DNA from: Myxococcales bacterium UBA1660
GTDB lineage: Bacteria; Myxococcota_A; Polyangia; Polyangiales; Houyiibacteriaceae
DNA length: 64,000 nucleotides
Reading direction: 5' to 3'
Assembly (NCBI GenBank): GCA_002320815.1
Contig: DCLA01000092.1
Location: 12,153 to 76,152, forward strand
Shown: piece after piece, positions 49,875 to 59,449 of the stretch
Layout: every line of letters starts with the position of its first letter
Numbering within the stretch: position 1 is the stretch's first letter
Position numbers and translations under genes: made by a program
The notes under the pieces: model-generated
Seen by the model: the letters and a program-made list of their open reading frames with translations, nothing else
What the model was told of the DNA's origin: nothing
The model's database searches: none

Positions 49875-52800
49875 ATGACCATCGAGATCATGCCCGGCGA
49901 GGTGACCCCGACGCTCTTCGTGGGGCTCGGCGGCTCGGGAGGGCGCGCCATCGCGCGCATCGCGGAGCGGCTCCGGGGGACACCGGAGTGGGACGCGAAG
50001 TACCGGGACCTGGTCCGCTTCGTGGCCATCGACACCAACGAGGCGGACCTGGCGCACCTGCGCGTTCTGCCGGGCGGCGGGGTCGACGTGACCATCGGCA
50101 TCAGCGACTTCGACAAGGTCGAGTACACCAAGCTCCGCCGCGGCGAGGCCTTCGCCGAAGCCGACGAGTACTTCACCCAGTGGGTCCACCCCTGGTACCG
50201 CTTCCGGGAGGAGAGCGGCGCCGGCGCCGGTCAGATCCGCATCGAGAGTCGGCTGGGCTTCTTCCGGGCCGCCGAGGTGGGCGACGTCACCCGCAAGCTC
50301 CAGGACGTGGTCCAGGGGCTCCAGCACCACCAGCACGGCATGCGTCGGCACGGCGCGCCCGCCCAGGTCTTCGTCTACTTCTCGGTGGCCGGCGGCACCG
50401 GCAGCGGCGCCTTCCTGCCCTTCGCCTACCTGATGCGCGACATCCTGGACGATGACCGGGCGCGCCTCTTCGGCTTCGCCATCCTCCCGGACGCCTTCGA
50501 GGAGAAGGTGGGCATGAACCGCGAAGGGACCCTGGCCAATGGGTACGCCGCGCTGAAGGAGGCCGAGCACCTCATGAAGCTCGACGCCCAGGCGCCGCCC
50601 AACGAGGCCACCTTCCACTACGATCCGCGGGACAAGAGCAAGACCACGGTCACCCGCCGGCCCTACGACATCCTCTACCTGGTCGACCGGCCCAGCCGCT
50701 TCAGCGTCGGCGACGTGGGCGAAGCCCTGGCCGACGCGACCTACGTGCAGGTCTTCAGCCCCATCCTGGGCGAGCAGCAGGCGGACTACGACAACTACAC
50801 CAAGGAGAGCCGCGCGGTCTTCCCGCCGGAGCTCGGCGACGACGGCTACACCGCCTTCTACGGCACGCTGGGGGCCTCGCTCCTGCTGCTGCCGCGGACC
50901 GATCTCCTGACCTACTGCGCGCGCCGCTACGCGGCGACCGCCGTGCGGCGCTACCTGCTCATGGACGACCCGGCGCTGGTGAGCGACGCGCAGCGGGAGC
51001 GCTTCCGAGCCTTCCTGGTCGACCCCGACGAGCTCGCGGCGCTGAGCCCCGAGGCCCAGGCCGAGCGCCTGGACCGGAGCTTCCAGGAGAAGATGGACCT
51101 CCTCGCCGAGGAGGACCGCGAGGGTGGCGTGTGGAAGCGGCTGCTCACCGTGAAGGACACCGCGGCCACCGCCCTCGAGAGCCGGCTGCGCACCATCGAG
51201 GACGAGCTCAAGGGGCTCACCGCGAAGATCCGCGAGATCAGCGCCGACCGCATCCTCGACGACCAGTGGACCCCCGCGGCCACCGTGAGCGGTCTGGGCC
51301 GGGAGGTGGCCGACGCCCGCGCCGCCGTCGAGGCCCGCGCCGCCACGCACCTGAAGCGGCTGGAGCTCGGCGACTGGTGGGCGGAGTTCCTGGCCGAGGC
51401 CGGGCCCAGCGGCGCCCCGGAGCTGGACCCCTACGAGCAGCGCTACGTCCTCACCGGCTTCCGGCGCCCCGGCGGCATGCTGGCCACCGACGCCATCGAC
51501 GGCCGCGCCGAACGCATCGGGCGCCTGCGCAAGGAGGCCGACCTCGGCCGCGACTCCCGCTTCCGCAGCGAGATGGACGCCCACGCGGCGGAGATCAAGA
51601 AGACCTACGGGGGCTGGGACAAGCTGATCACCCGCAAGGACACCGACTTCGAGCAGGCCCGGGACCGCACGGTGGCGTCCTTCAACGCCAACGTGGACAA
51701 GCAGCGCGCGCTGATCGTGCAGCAGGCCATGCACGAGGTGCTCTCGGCGCTGGGCCGGACCGCGGACCGGATGCGCGCCAGCTTCCGCAACGTGGAGGCC
51801 TCGGCCGCCCGGCTGGCCGACGAGCTCGAGGAGAAGGCCCGGCGCTTCGAGTACGACGGCGGCCTGGTGGGCAGCCAGTCCAACGACTACCTGCTCGACG
51901 TGGAGGTGCTCCAGCACCCCACCAGCCGGATGCGCTTCTGGTCCTGGTACTACGTCGACCAGGTCCAGAGCCGCCCCGAGATCGCCGACCCCAAGGCGGT
52001 GCTGGCGGCCGTGCGGGACGCGATGCGACCGCGGCGCGACGCCAAGGGCCGGCCCATCGAGCGCACCGCCCGGGAGATGATCAGCGACGTGGAGGCCGCG
52101 CTGGTGGCGGTCGCCGGGGCGTCGTTGAGCAAGACCGTCCTGGGGGACCCCGAGAGCGACGACGAGTACGAGCGCGCCGGGCTACGCATGGACGACGCGC
52201 TCCTCCTGGAGGCGCGCTACTACGCGCTCCAGGGCGGCAAGCCGGACACCGACCCGGCGGTCGCCCTGAAGGGGCACGCGCCGCTGATGCCCTCCAAGCT
52301 CCGGCAGGACGACGCGCTCCGCCGCTACGCCCGCCGCAAGCTGGACTCGGTGCTCGCCAAGGCCGAGCCGCTCACCCGCTACAGCCCGGAAGCGAAGAGC
52401 ACCCTGAAGCACGCCGACATGCTGCTCCTGGGGATGCACGAGACCGTCGAGGGCGGGCTCCTCGGGCAGCTCATGGGCGAGGCCACCGAGGGGCGCGGGG
52501 CCGAGGTCCTCCGCGGTTGGCCCGACCCCGAGCGGCTGGTCGTGTACCACTCGATCCTCGGGGTGCCCCTCTTCGCGTTCCCGCACCTGAACGCAGAGAT
52601 GAAGCACGCCTACCGGCGATTCCAGCGACAGGAGCCCGGCAAGGACAAGGCCTGGCCGCTCCATTTGGATCACCACTGGGAGTCGCTGCCCGATCTGGAC
52701 CCGACCGAAGCCCGCCAGGCGCTCCTCGCGTCCCGCGAACGCACGCGCCTGGCCGTGGCGGCCCTGGTCCTCGGCCAGCGGGAAGGCACCGTGGCCGCCG

Positions 52801-53120
52801 CCGACGCCGGCTTCGAGCTGGTGCTCGGAGAGGACGCCGAGCTCCCCCTCGGCGCCGATCCCCTGAGCGCCGCCGAGGCGATGCTGGCCACCGAGGACAC
52901 CAAGCCGGCCATCTACGACACCGCCGTGGCGCCGCTGGTGGACGCCGCGCGCCGGGCCACCGAGGCCGGGGAGACGAAGGCCCTCCTGCAGGACGCCGCC
53001 AAGGCCTGGAAGGGTCAGGCGGTGAAGCTGGAGCTGAAGGACAGCCGCGACGCCGCCGAAGAGGCGCGCTACCAGAGCCTCCGGGGCGCGGCGGCCCTCT
53101 TGGACGACCTCCTCGGCTGA
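49875..53120 (+). CDS. tubulin/FtsZ-superfamily GTPase (Tubulin_2/FtsZl1-like), large
   Basis: This 1081-aa protein has no signal peptide or TM. The N-terminal GTPase domain shows LFVGLGGSGGRAIARIAERL (T1-like loop at residues 17-23), VRFVAIDTNEADL for T3, and VYFSVAGGTGSGAFLPF with GGTGSG at 173-178, the tubulin/FtsZ signature. This is the pattern of the Tubulin_2 (FtsZl1) family reported by Makarova and Koonin as possibly involved in membrane remodelling. The remaining 600 residues are mainly helical, with coiled-coil-like Glu/Arg/Ala-rich stretches (RDRTVASFNANVDKQRALIVQQ), and end without a motif I know. Start: ATG 49875. It is first in an apparent operon with the two membrane proteins at 53138 and 55681. 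Whether it polymerises is unknown. Confidence 0.88.
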   Translation: MTIEIMPGEVTPTLFVGLGGSGGRAIARIAERLRGTPEWDAKYRDLVRFVAIDTNEADLAHLRVLPGGGVDVTIGISDFDKVEYTKLRRGEAFAEADEYFTQWVHPWYRFREESGAGAGQIRIESRLGFFRAAEVGDVTRKLQDVVQGLQHHQHGMRRHGAPAQVFVYFSVAGGTGSGAFLPFAYLMRDILDDDRARLFGFAILPDAFEEKVGMNREGTLANGYAALKEAEHLMKLDAQAPPNEATFHYDPRDKSKTTVTRRPYDILYLVDRPSRFSVGDVGEALADATYVQVFSPILGEQQADYDNYTKESRAVFPPELGDDGYTAFYGTLGASLLLLPRTDLLTYCARRYAATAVRRYLLMDDPALVSDAQRERFRAFLVDPDELAALSPEAQAERLDRSFQEKMDLLAEEDREGGVWKRLLTVKDTAATALESRLRTIEDELKGLTAKIREISADRILDDQWTPAATVSGLGREVADARAAVEARAATHLKRLELGDWWAEFLAEAGPSGAPELDPYEQRYVLTGFRRPGGMLATDAIDGRAERIGRLRKEADLGRDSRFRSEMDAHAAEIKKTYGGWDKLITRKDTDFEQARDRTVASFNANVDKQRALIVQQAMHEVLSALGRTADRMRASFRNVEASAARLADELEEKARRFEYDGGLVGSQSNDYLLDVEVLQHPTSRMRFWSWYYVDQVQSRPEIADPKAVLAAVRDAMRPRRDAKGRPIERTAREMISDVEAALVAVAGASLSKTVLGDPESDDEYERAGLRMDDALLLEARYYALQGGKPDTDPAVALKGHAPLMPSKLRQDDALRRYARRKLDSVLAKAEPLTRYSPEAKSTLKHADMLLLGMHETVEGGLLGQLMGEATEGRGAEVLRGWPDPERLVVYHSILGVPLFAFPHLNAEMKHAYRRFQRQEPGKDKAWPLHLDHHWESLPDLDPTEARQALLASRERTRLAVAALVLGQREGTVAAADAGFELVLGEDAELPLGADPLSAAEAMLATEDTKPAIYDTAVAPLVDAARRATEAGETKALLQDAAKAWKGQAVKLELKDSRDAAEEARYQSLRGAAALLDDLLG

Positions 53121-53137
53121 CCGGGCCCCACGCCGCG

Positions 53138-55684
53138 ATGGAGCCCAAGGCGCCGGGTAGCGACCCCCTCTGGCCGACCATCGTGGTCGGGGTGGGTTCG
53201 TTCGGCGCGCGCATCGCCCGCCGGCTCGCGGAGGAGACCGCCAGCGCGCTGCGCCTCCCCGGCGAGGCCCTCGACCCGGTGCGGCTGGCCGACGAGGTGC
53301 GGCAGGTGGGACTGGAGCTCGTCACCGCCGCCGCCCTCGACGGTCGCACCGTGCGCGAGCTCCCCGCCCGCGTCGCCGAGCGTGCGCGGGTGCTCCTCGA
53401 CCACGGCCGCCTGGTCGGACACCGGGACGCGCCCGGCCGGGATGGGCCCACGCGCCTGCACGTGCTGGTGCTGGGTCACCTGGGCGAGGCCGAGGTCCGC
53501 CAGGCCCTCCCCGAGCTCCTGCCGCGCATCGGCAAGGAGCTGCTGAGCCGCTTCGAGCCCCTCTTCCGCACCCACCGGCGTCACGACGAGCGGGCGCTCC
53601 TGGTGCTCCCCCTGCTCTGCATGCCCCACGCGGCCGCGCTCCCGCCCCCGGAGCGCGAGCAGCTCCTCGGCGCACTCCGGGGCCTGGGGGAACGGGTCAC
53701 CGCCGCGCCCCCCGCCGAGCGCGCCACGCCGCAGCTCTACCTCCTGGAGGACGTCGCCGAGCTCAGCGTCCTCGGCGACGCGGAGCAGGAGGCGTGCATC
53801 CGCAACTTCGCCACCTTCCTGATCCACTCGCTGGACGCCCTCCCCGACCGGCGCGGCCTCCTCTACGGCCGTCACCCCGACGAGCCGCTGGCGACCTTCG
53901 TCTGCGCGGTGGCCGAGCTCCCGCGCCGCGCCCTGGCCCGCTACGCCGAGTGCCGGGTCGCGCTCGAGGTGGTGGGCGCCATCCTCGATGCCAAGCGGCT
54001 GCCCCTGGACGACGCGCGCCTCGACGCGCTGGAAGCGGTGGAGCTGGCGCGCCTCGACGCGCCGGAGACCGCCACCGAGGACGTGCGCGCGCTCCTCGAC
54101 CGCTATGTCGCTCCCTTCGAGGCCGACCCCGACCCCCGGTGGTACGTCCCCGGCGAGGCGCTCCGCGAGACCTACGGCCCCGACACCGGGGACGCCGCCA
54201 GCGACGCCGATCAACCGCCCGCGGACCCGCCGGTGGGCTGGGCCGAGGCGCGCATGCGCGAGGTCGAGAGCGCCTGGCGTCTCCTGCAGCGGCGCCGCTT
54301 CGACGATCTCGTGGGCCGGGAGCGGCGCGCGGTGGAGCAGGTCAAAGAAGAGCTGCTCGCGGCCATCCGCGACCAAGTGGACCACCGGCTCTTCGATCCC
54401 CCGCGGCCGGAGGGCTTTCGGGAGGCGGACGTGGTGCTCGAGGTCCTCCAGCGCGACGTGGCCGAGCGGCTGGAGGAGGCGGTGCGCGCGCGGGACGAGG
54501 TGGAGCCGCCGCCCGCCCCCTCCTTCGACCGCTTCCGCGGCGCGCACGCGGCCTTCTTGGACGCCGCCCGGGCAAAGCCCGACCTCGCCCGGATGGTGGT
54601 CTTCGGCCTGCTCTTCGTGGCCTGCTGGGCCGCCTTCGCGCCGCCGCTCCTGCGGGCGCTCCCCCGGGTCACCACCCCACCCCAGTGGCTCTTGCCCTGG
54701 CTCACGACGCGGGCGCCCATCACCGCCACCCTCCTCGGGCTGGCCGTGGCCGCGGGGATCCTCATCCCCCGCTACCGGCGCGCCCACCTCCGCATCCGCG
54801 CGGCCCATCGGGAGACCTGGCGCGCGCTCGGCGACACCGTCCGAGGTCTGCGCGGCTCCGTCCTCGACTACTACGCCTCCCGCCTGCGCCTGGCCCGGCG
54901 GGTGGCTCGGGTCGAAGCCCTCCTGGCGCTCGGCGACGCGATCGCGCGGGACCGGCAGCGCCTGGCGCTGGTGGACCGGGCGCTGCGCCACGGCCGGAGC
55001 CGGTTCCTCGAGGAGCTGCGCCGGCTGGGCGTCCATCGCCATCCGGAGGGCGGCGCGGTGCGGGAGGACCTGAGCGAGCTCTTGGCCGGAGGACCGGAAG
55101 GGCACCCGAGCGCCCTGGTGGAACCCCTGGTGGGTCCCACCGGCGCGGAGGCCATCCGGCACGCGCTCCCTCCCGAGCAGCGCGCCACCCGCATCGCCGA
55201 CGTGCTCCGCACCCTCGCCCGCGATCGACACTGGCGCCGGGAGTGGCGGCACGAGGTGCCCTTCGCCGACCAGGAGGCCCTCACCGCCGCCTGTCGACCC
55301 CACGCCACGCCCGTCTCCGAATGGGACCCCTACGGCGCGAGCGGCTCGGCCGAGGAAGCGGCCGACGCCATCGCCGCGTTCATCCGGCGGCAAGCGCGCT
55401 CCCTCGGCGTGGCGCTGCGCTTCGCGCGGCACCTGGACCCGACCGACGTGACCACCGTCTCCGGCGGCGAGGGCGTGGTGCCGCCCGAGGCCTACGAGGC
55501 GGTTCGCCGTCGGCTCGACGAGACCCCCGCCGCCGGCCGACCGCGGATCCCCGTGCATCGCGGGCTGGAGCGGGACCGGGCGTACTACGTGGTGGCCCTG
55601 ACCGACCTGCACCCGGCCGCGGTGCTCCCCCCGATCCCGGAGTCGGCGGAGCCCGCGGAGCTGCGCTTCGAGGTGGAGCGGTGA
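53138..55684 (+). CDS. two-TM protein with G-loop-like N-terminus, partner of the tubulin-like GTPase
   Basis: I cannot name this 848-aa protein. It opens with TIVVGVGSFGARIARRLAEE (residues 14-33), strikingly like the T1 loop of the tubulin-like neighbour, so the first 150 residues may be a divergent copy of that fold; the GGTGSG signature is not seen. After a mixed region (about 150-350) and coiled-coil-like helices with repeated Glu-Arg pairs there are two TM helices at about 486-508 (VVFGLLFVACWAAF) and 526-545 (ATLLGLAVAAGILIP). A charged helical C-terminal region follows (about 550-848). The ATG at 53138 is 17 bases after the tubulin-like stop, and its stop overlaps the GTG of the next gene. 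It could be the membrane anchor of the system. Confidence 0.8.
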   Translation: MEPKAPGSDPLWPTIVVGVGSFGARIARRLAEETASALRLPGEALDPVRLADEVRQVGLELVTAAALDGRTVRELPARVAERARVLLDHGRLVGHRDAPGRDGPTRLHVLVLGHLGEAEVRQALPELLPRIGKELLSRFEPLFRTHRRHDERALLVLPLLCMPHAAALPPPEREQLLGALRGLGERVTAAPPAERATPQLYLLEDVAELSVLGDAEQEACIRNFATFLIHSLDALPDRRGLLYGRHPDEPLATFVCAVAELPRRALARYAECRVALEVVGAILDAKRLPLDDARLDALEAVELARLDAPETATEDVRALLDRYVAPFEADPDPRWYVPGEALRETYGPDTGDAASDADQPPADPPVGWAEARMREVESAWRLLQRRRFDDLVGRERRAVEQVKEELLAAIRDQVDHRLFDPPRPEGFREADVVLEVLQRDVAERLEEAVRARDEVEPPPAPSFDRFRGAHAAFLDAARAKPDLARMVVFGLLFVACWAAFAPPLLRALPRVTTPPQWLLPWLTTRAPITATLLGLAVAAGILIPRYRRAHLRIRAAHRETWRALGDTVRGLRGSVLDYYASRLRLARRVARVEALLALGDAIARDRQRLALVDRALRHGRSRFLEELRRLGVHRHPEGGAVREDLSELLAGGPEGHPSALVEPLVGPTGAEAIRHALPPEQRATRIADVLRTLARDRHWRREWRHEVPFADQEALTAACRPHATPVSEWDPYGASGSAEEAADAIAAFIRRQARSLGVALRFARHLDPTDVTTVSGGEGVVPPEAYEAVRRRLDETPAAGRPRIPVHRGLERDRAYYVVALTDLHPAAVLPPIPESAEPAELRFEVER

Positions 55685-58600
55685 AGGAGACCCTGGTCTG
55701 CGCCCTCGCCCAGCTCGCCGCCGAGCTGGGGACCACCGGGCTGGTGGGCCTCCTGGCCACGGTCGGCGCCGCCAGCACCGTGCTGGCGGCGATCGGGCGG
55801 CGCATCGCTCGGCTGCGCCCCAAGGGCAGCCCGGCGCCGGGGCCGCCCTGGCTGATGGCCACGCTGATCGCGATCGGTCTCTACCTCCTGGCTCGACTGG
55901 TCGACCCGCTCCTCGCCCACGACCTCGGCCCGGCGCCGCTCGGGGTCGCCGACGGGGCCTGGGCGCGGGTGGGCTACTTCGAGAGCCTGCTCCTCGGCCG
56001 CTCCTGGGCCGCGCCGCTGCTTCCGCTGGCGGACCACCCCACCCTCGCGGTGATGATCCACGCGGCCCTCTGGCCCACCCTGGTGGTGGCGATCCGCTTC
56101 GTCTTGGTCCGCTGGCCCTCCTCGGTCCGCGCCGCCGGCGTGGAGGTGACCTGGGACACGCCCGAGGCCGAGCTCCCCCGCTGGTGGCTCGGCGCCACCA
56201 CCGCCCGGCGGGCCGACGACCGCTTCCGGCGTTGGTCGACCCGGCTGCTCTTCATCCTGGTCCCCCTGCACCTGGCGGCAGGCGGCCTGATGGCGGTGGG
56301 CGAGCGCGGGAACCCGGTGCCCACCTGCGGCACCGACCTGGCCAGCCAGGCCGCCGCGAGTGTGAGCGAGGCGGTCGCCAGCGAGCTGGACGCGCTCACG
56401 GGTCTCGCCCCGGCGGCCCTGGTCGACGTGGGGCACCCGGCCCCGGGCTCGTGGATCCTCGGGGGCCTCCTCCTGCTGATCTGGAGCCTGCACCTGCTCC
56501 TCCCCGGTCGCCCCTTCGCGGAGGCGGAGGAGGAGGAGGTCGACGAGGAGGACGAGGGCCCCACTGCCGAGGACGAGGTCGTCGCCCCGCCGCTCTTGGC
56601 GAAGGTGACCACCGCCCTCGCCGCTCACCCCCTCCCGGACGACGACCTCGACGCCCTCGCGCGCCTCGCGACGGGTCCGCTCCCGGCCGCCCCGGGCCGA
56701 GCGGTTCCCCTGCCGGTCGAGCTCGGGCCGATGGTCCGGGAGGTCGCCCGGGCGCTCACCGGCCAGGAGGAGGTCTGGGTCCATCAGGCCGCGGTCCTGG
56801 AACACCTGGGCCGGGCGTGGCGGGTGGAAGGCGGCCGGGGCGTGGGGGAGACCCCCACCCTCGAAGAAGAGGTCGCGCGGTCCCCGGTGCGGACGCGCGC
56901 GGGAGCGCCCCATGCGCTGCTCGCGACGGCCGAGGCCTCCGGCCGGAGCACCACCGCGATGCTGGCCGCGGTGCACGTGGCCCTGGACCGCGGCGGGAGC
57001 ACCCTGGTCGTGGTCCCCGAGGGCACCGAGCCCCGCGCGTGGGCCGAGCGCTTTCGCACCGCCCTGGAGCGTTCCCCCGCCCGCTGGAACGTGAGCGTGA
57101 CCGTGGCCGGCGACGCGCTGGCCACCATGCTCCTCGGGGGCGAGGTCCCCACGGTCGTGGTGACCGACCTGACCCAGCTCGATGCGTCGGTGCTGGCGGA
57201 CGCGCGCGCCGAGCCCTTCCTCGAGCGGCTGGGGCTGGTCGTGGTCGACGACGTCGACGCCCACGTGGGGATCGCCGAGATGCACCTGCACCTGATGATG
57301 CGGCGGCTCTGGGCGCTGGACGAATCGCGCCGGGCGCTGATGGAGGAGCGGGGCTTCCCCACCCTCCTCCTCGCGCTCGCGGGGCCGTCGGCCGCGCCGG
57401 ACGCGCAGGCGAGCTGGGCACGGCACCTCCTGGCCGCTCCGCTCCGGAGCTTCGCCGACCCCTCGAGCGCCCCCTGCGCCGCACGGCTGGTCCTGCGACG
57501 GGCCGATCTACCGAGCCCCACCGGTCGAGGTGCCACCCGGGATGCCCTTCGCGAAGCGTGCGCGGCGCTCGGCCTTCGCTTCGAAGAGCGCGAAGCCGGC
57601 GATGGCCGTCGACACCTGCGCCGGACCACCGACGTGCGCGGTGCGGAGGTCCTCTGGCTGAGCGGCGGCTACCTCGCGGTGGCCCAGGAGGTCGCTCGGC
57701 TGCGGCACGCCGGCGCCGACACCCCCGAGGGGGCGGCGCTGCTGGTCCTGGACGTCCCCGCCGCGGAGGCGGTCGCGTTGCACCAGCACGCCCGGGATGG
57801 GGTGGACCTCGCCGCTCTCCCGCAGCCGGCCTCCGTGGTCGAGCCGCGAGTCCTCCGCCAGCGGCACCTCGAGCGAGCCCTGGGTCGCCCCCACGAGCGG
57901 CGCGCGCTCCGCCACCGCCTGGCGGGCGAGCTCGGCGACGCGATCCTGGAGCGCTTGGAGCGCACCGGTCAGGTGCGGGTCCGCCAGCGACACCTCTTCG
58001 ATCCCCAGCGGGACGCGCCGACGGTGCGTGAGGTCCTGCAGACGGCCCGCGAGCAACCGCTGGGCGAGCCCATCGAGCCCCGCTGCGTGGGGGACGTGGA
58101 CGCCCGTGTGACCCTGGTGGACGAGGGGACCGCCACGGTCCTGGCCTACGTCGACGCGGCCATCGCGCCGGCGCTCCATCCGCCCGGGAGCGACTTCGCT
58201 CACCCCCTGGGCCGCTTCGTGGTCCTCGACCGGCCCCGCGAGGGCGAGGGTCGCCTTCCGGTCGACCGCACCGGCCCCGGCCACGCGGTGATCGAGCGGG
58301 CGGTCACCCTCGACACGCCCGGCGCCGAGCTCACCGAGCACCTGACCGAGCGTGCGCTGGGCGGCCGGCCCACCCGGCTCGGCCTGGTCTCCGTCCAGCT
58401 CACCGAGCACGTCCTCGGGGTCCGCCGCTACGACGACGCCGGCGAGCTCCGGGACGAACGCCGCCTCGAGCCGCCCCTCACCGCCCGCTACGCGACCGAC
58501 GCGTGCCTGATCCGGACGCCCCTCGGGGCCGACGCCGCGGCGACCTTGCTGGTCGCGACTCGGTTCGGCCTGAGCACGGCGCTGCGCGGAGCCCATCGGC

Positions 58601-59412
58601 ACGCCGACGCCGCGCTCGTGGCGATCGACGACGTCTGGCACCTCGTCGTCCACGACCGCATCCCCGGGGGCGGGGGGTTCGCGGCGACCGTCGCCCGGGA
58701 CGCCGTCCGTCCCATGCTCTCGGTCGCCCGCCTGGCGCTCGAGCGGCTGGACCACGACGCCCGGGAGGCCTTCGCCGACCGGTGGGATCCGCGCCCGACG
58801 GACCGCCGCGGGCCCTGGGCGGCGCGGGAGGCGCTGCAATGGCTCGACGGACTCCTCGATCGGGAGCGGGAGCGGCGGCTCGGCGTCCGGCGTGGCTACG
58901 CGCCCGGCGAAGGGCAGCGGGGGGACCTCGGCCGGCTCTGGGTGGGGAGCTCCGGGCGCGCGACCGACCTGGTCTGGACCCGGCACCGGTGGGAGAGCCC
59001 GGTGCCCCTGAGCGACGACGGCGGCTCCATCCCCCCGGGGGACGTCTTCTTCGACGCCGGGATCGAGCGCGCGATGCTCCTCGGGCGCCGCGCGGGCGAT
59101 GGATTGGCGCCGTGGGTCGAGCTGCTCCGCCGGTACGCCGGCGACGAGTACGAGCTCACCGCGCTGCACCTGGTCGCCGCCCTCCCCACCGGCGCCCCCC
59201 GGGGCGAGCAGCCCGACCCGCTCCGCACCTTCTTCAGCCGCGACGCGGACGGCGTCGGCAAGGCGCGCCTCCTCCACGCGCTGGTCCCCGGGACTCCCGC
59301 CTGGGTGGACGCGAGCGGGCGCGTCGCCGTCGAGGTGCGCGGCTCCCTCTACGCGATCGAAGGACCCGCGCCTCGCCGCCTGGCGGGGTTCGATGGCGAA
59401 GCGCTCTTCTGA
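55681..59412 (+). CDS. five-TM protein with degenerate MrfA/YprA-type (DUF1998) helicase domain
   Basis: This 1243-aa protein starts at GTG 55681 (GTGA overlap). TM segments lie at about 15-40, 57-77, 121-144, 187-206 and 257-275, followed by an acidic linker (281-299). From about 355 the order of motifs follows MrfA/YprA helicases. TAEASGRSTT (415-425) stands for motif I with Arg for the Lys, LVVVPEGTEP for Ia, and VVTDLTQL for Ib. VVVDDVDAHVGIAEMHLHLMMRRL stands for the DEaHxYrGvfGSh block. LALAGPSA replaces SAT, and WHLVVHDRIPGGGGFAATV is the DUF1998-like PGGxG strand. The Zn Cys cluster is gone. Key ATPase residues are altered, so it is probably catalytically dead. It is operon-linked to the tubulin-like GTPase. 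A scaffold or sensor role is inferred. Confidence 0.78.
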   Translation: MKETLVCALAQLAAELGTTGLVGLLATVGAASTVLAAIGRRIARLRPKGSPAPGPPWLMATLIAIGLYLLARLVDPLLAHDLGPAPLGVADGAWARVGYFESLLLGRSWAAPLLPLADHPTLAVMIHAALWPTLVVAIRFVLVRWPSSVRAAGVEVTWDTPEAELPRWWLGATTARRADDRFRRWSTRLLFILVPLHLAAGGLMAVGERGNPVPTCGTDLASQAAASVSEAVASELDALTGLAPAALVDVGHPAPGSWILGGLLLLIWSLHLLLPGRPFAEAEEEEVDEEDEGPTAEDEVVAPPLLAKVTTALAAHPLPDDDLDALARLATGPLPAAPGRAVPLPVELGPMVREVARALTGQEEVWVHQAAVLEHLGRAWRVEGGRGVGETPTLEEEVARSPVRTRAGAPHALLATAEASGRSTTAMLAAVHVALDRGGSTLVVVPEGTEPRAWAERFRTALERSPARWNVSVTVAGDALATMLLGGEVPTVVVTDLTQLDASVLADARAEPFLERLGLVVVDDVDAHVGIAEMHLHLMMRRLWALDESRRALMEERGFPTLLLALAGPSAAPDAQASWARHLLAAPLRSFADPSSAPCAARLVLRRADLPSPTGRGATRDALREACAALGLRFEEREAGDGRRHLRRTTDVRGAEVLWLSGGYLAVAQEVARLRHAGADTPEGAALLVLDVPAAEAVALHQHARDGVDLAALPQPASVVEPRVLRQRHLERALGRPHERRALRHRLAGELGDAILERLERTGQVRVRQRHLFDPQRDAPTVREVLQTAREQPLGEPIEPRCVGDVDARVTLVDEGTATVLAYVDAAIAPALHPPGSDFAHPLGRFVVLDRPREGEGRLPVDRTGPGHAVIERAVTLDTPGAELTEHLTERALGGRPTRLGLVSVQLTEHVLGVRRYDDAGELRDERRLEPPLTARYATDACLIRTPLGADAAATLLVATRFGLSTALRGAHRHADAALVAIDDVWHLVVHDRIPGGGGFAATVARDAVRPMLSVARLALERLDHDAREAFADRWDPRPTDRRGPWAAREALQWLDGLLDRERERRLGVRRGYAPGEGQRGDLGRLWVGSSGRATDLVWTRHRWESPVPLSDDGGSIPPGDVFFDAGIERAMLLGRRAGDGLAPWVELLRRYAGDEYELTALHLVAALPTGAPRGEQPDPLRTFFSRDADGVGKARLLHALVPGTPAWVDASGRVAVEVRGSLYAIEGPAPRRLAGFDGEALF

Positions 59413-59449
59413 ACCTGGCGCCCGGCGCCCAGGGCTCCACGATGCGCCC

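Noticed and set aside
51131..53137. N-terminal extension of the two-TM partner protein back into the tubulin-like gene
   Set aside because: The upstream part is the out-of-frame Arg/Pro-rich shadow of the tubulin-like gene; the ATG at 53138 begins the sensible protein just after the preceding stop.
53069..55612. 847-residue minus-strand frame opposite the two-TM partner protein
   Set aside because: No recognisable motifs, Gly/Arg/Val-rich; it overlaps the real gene completely.
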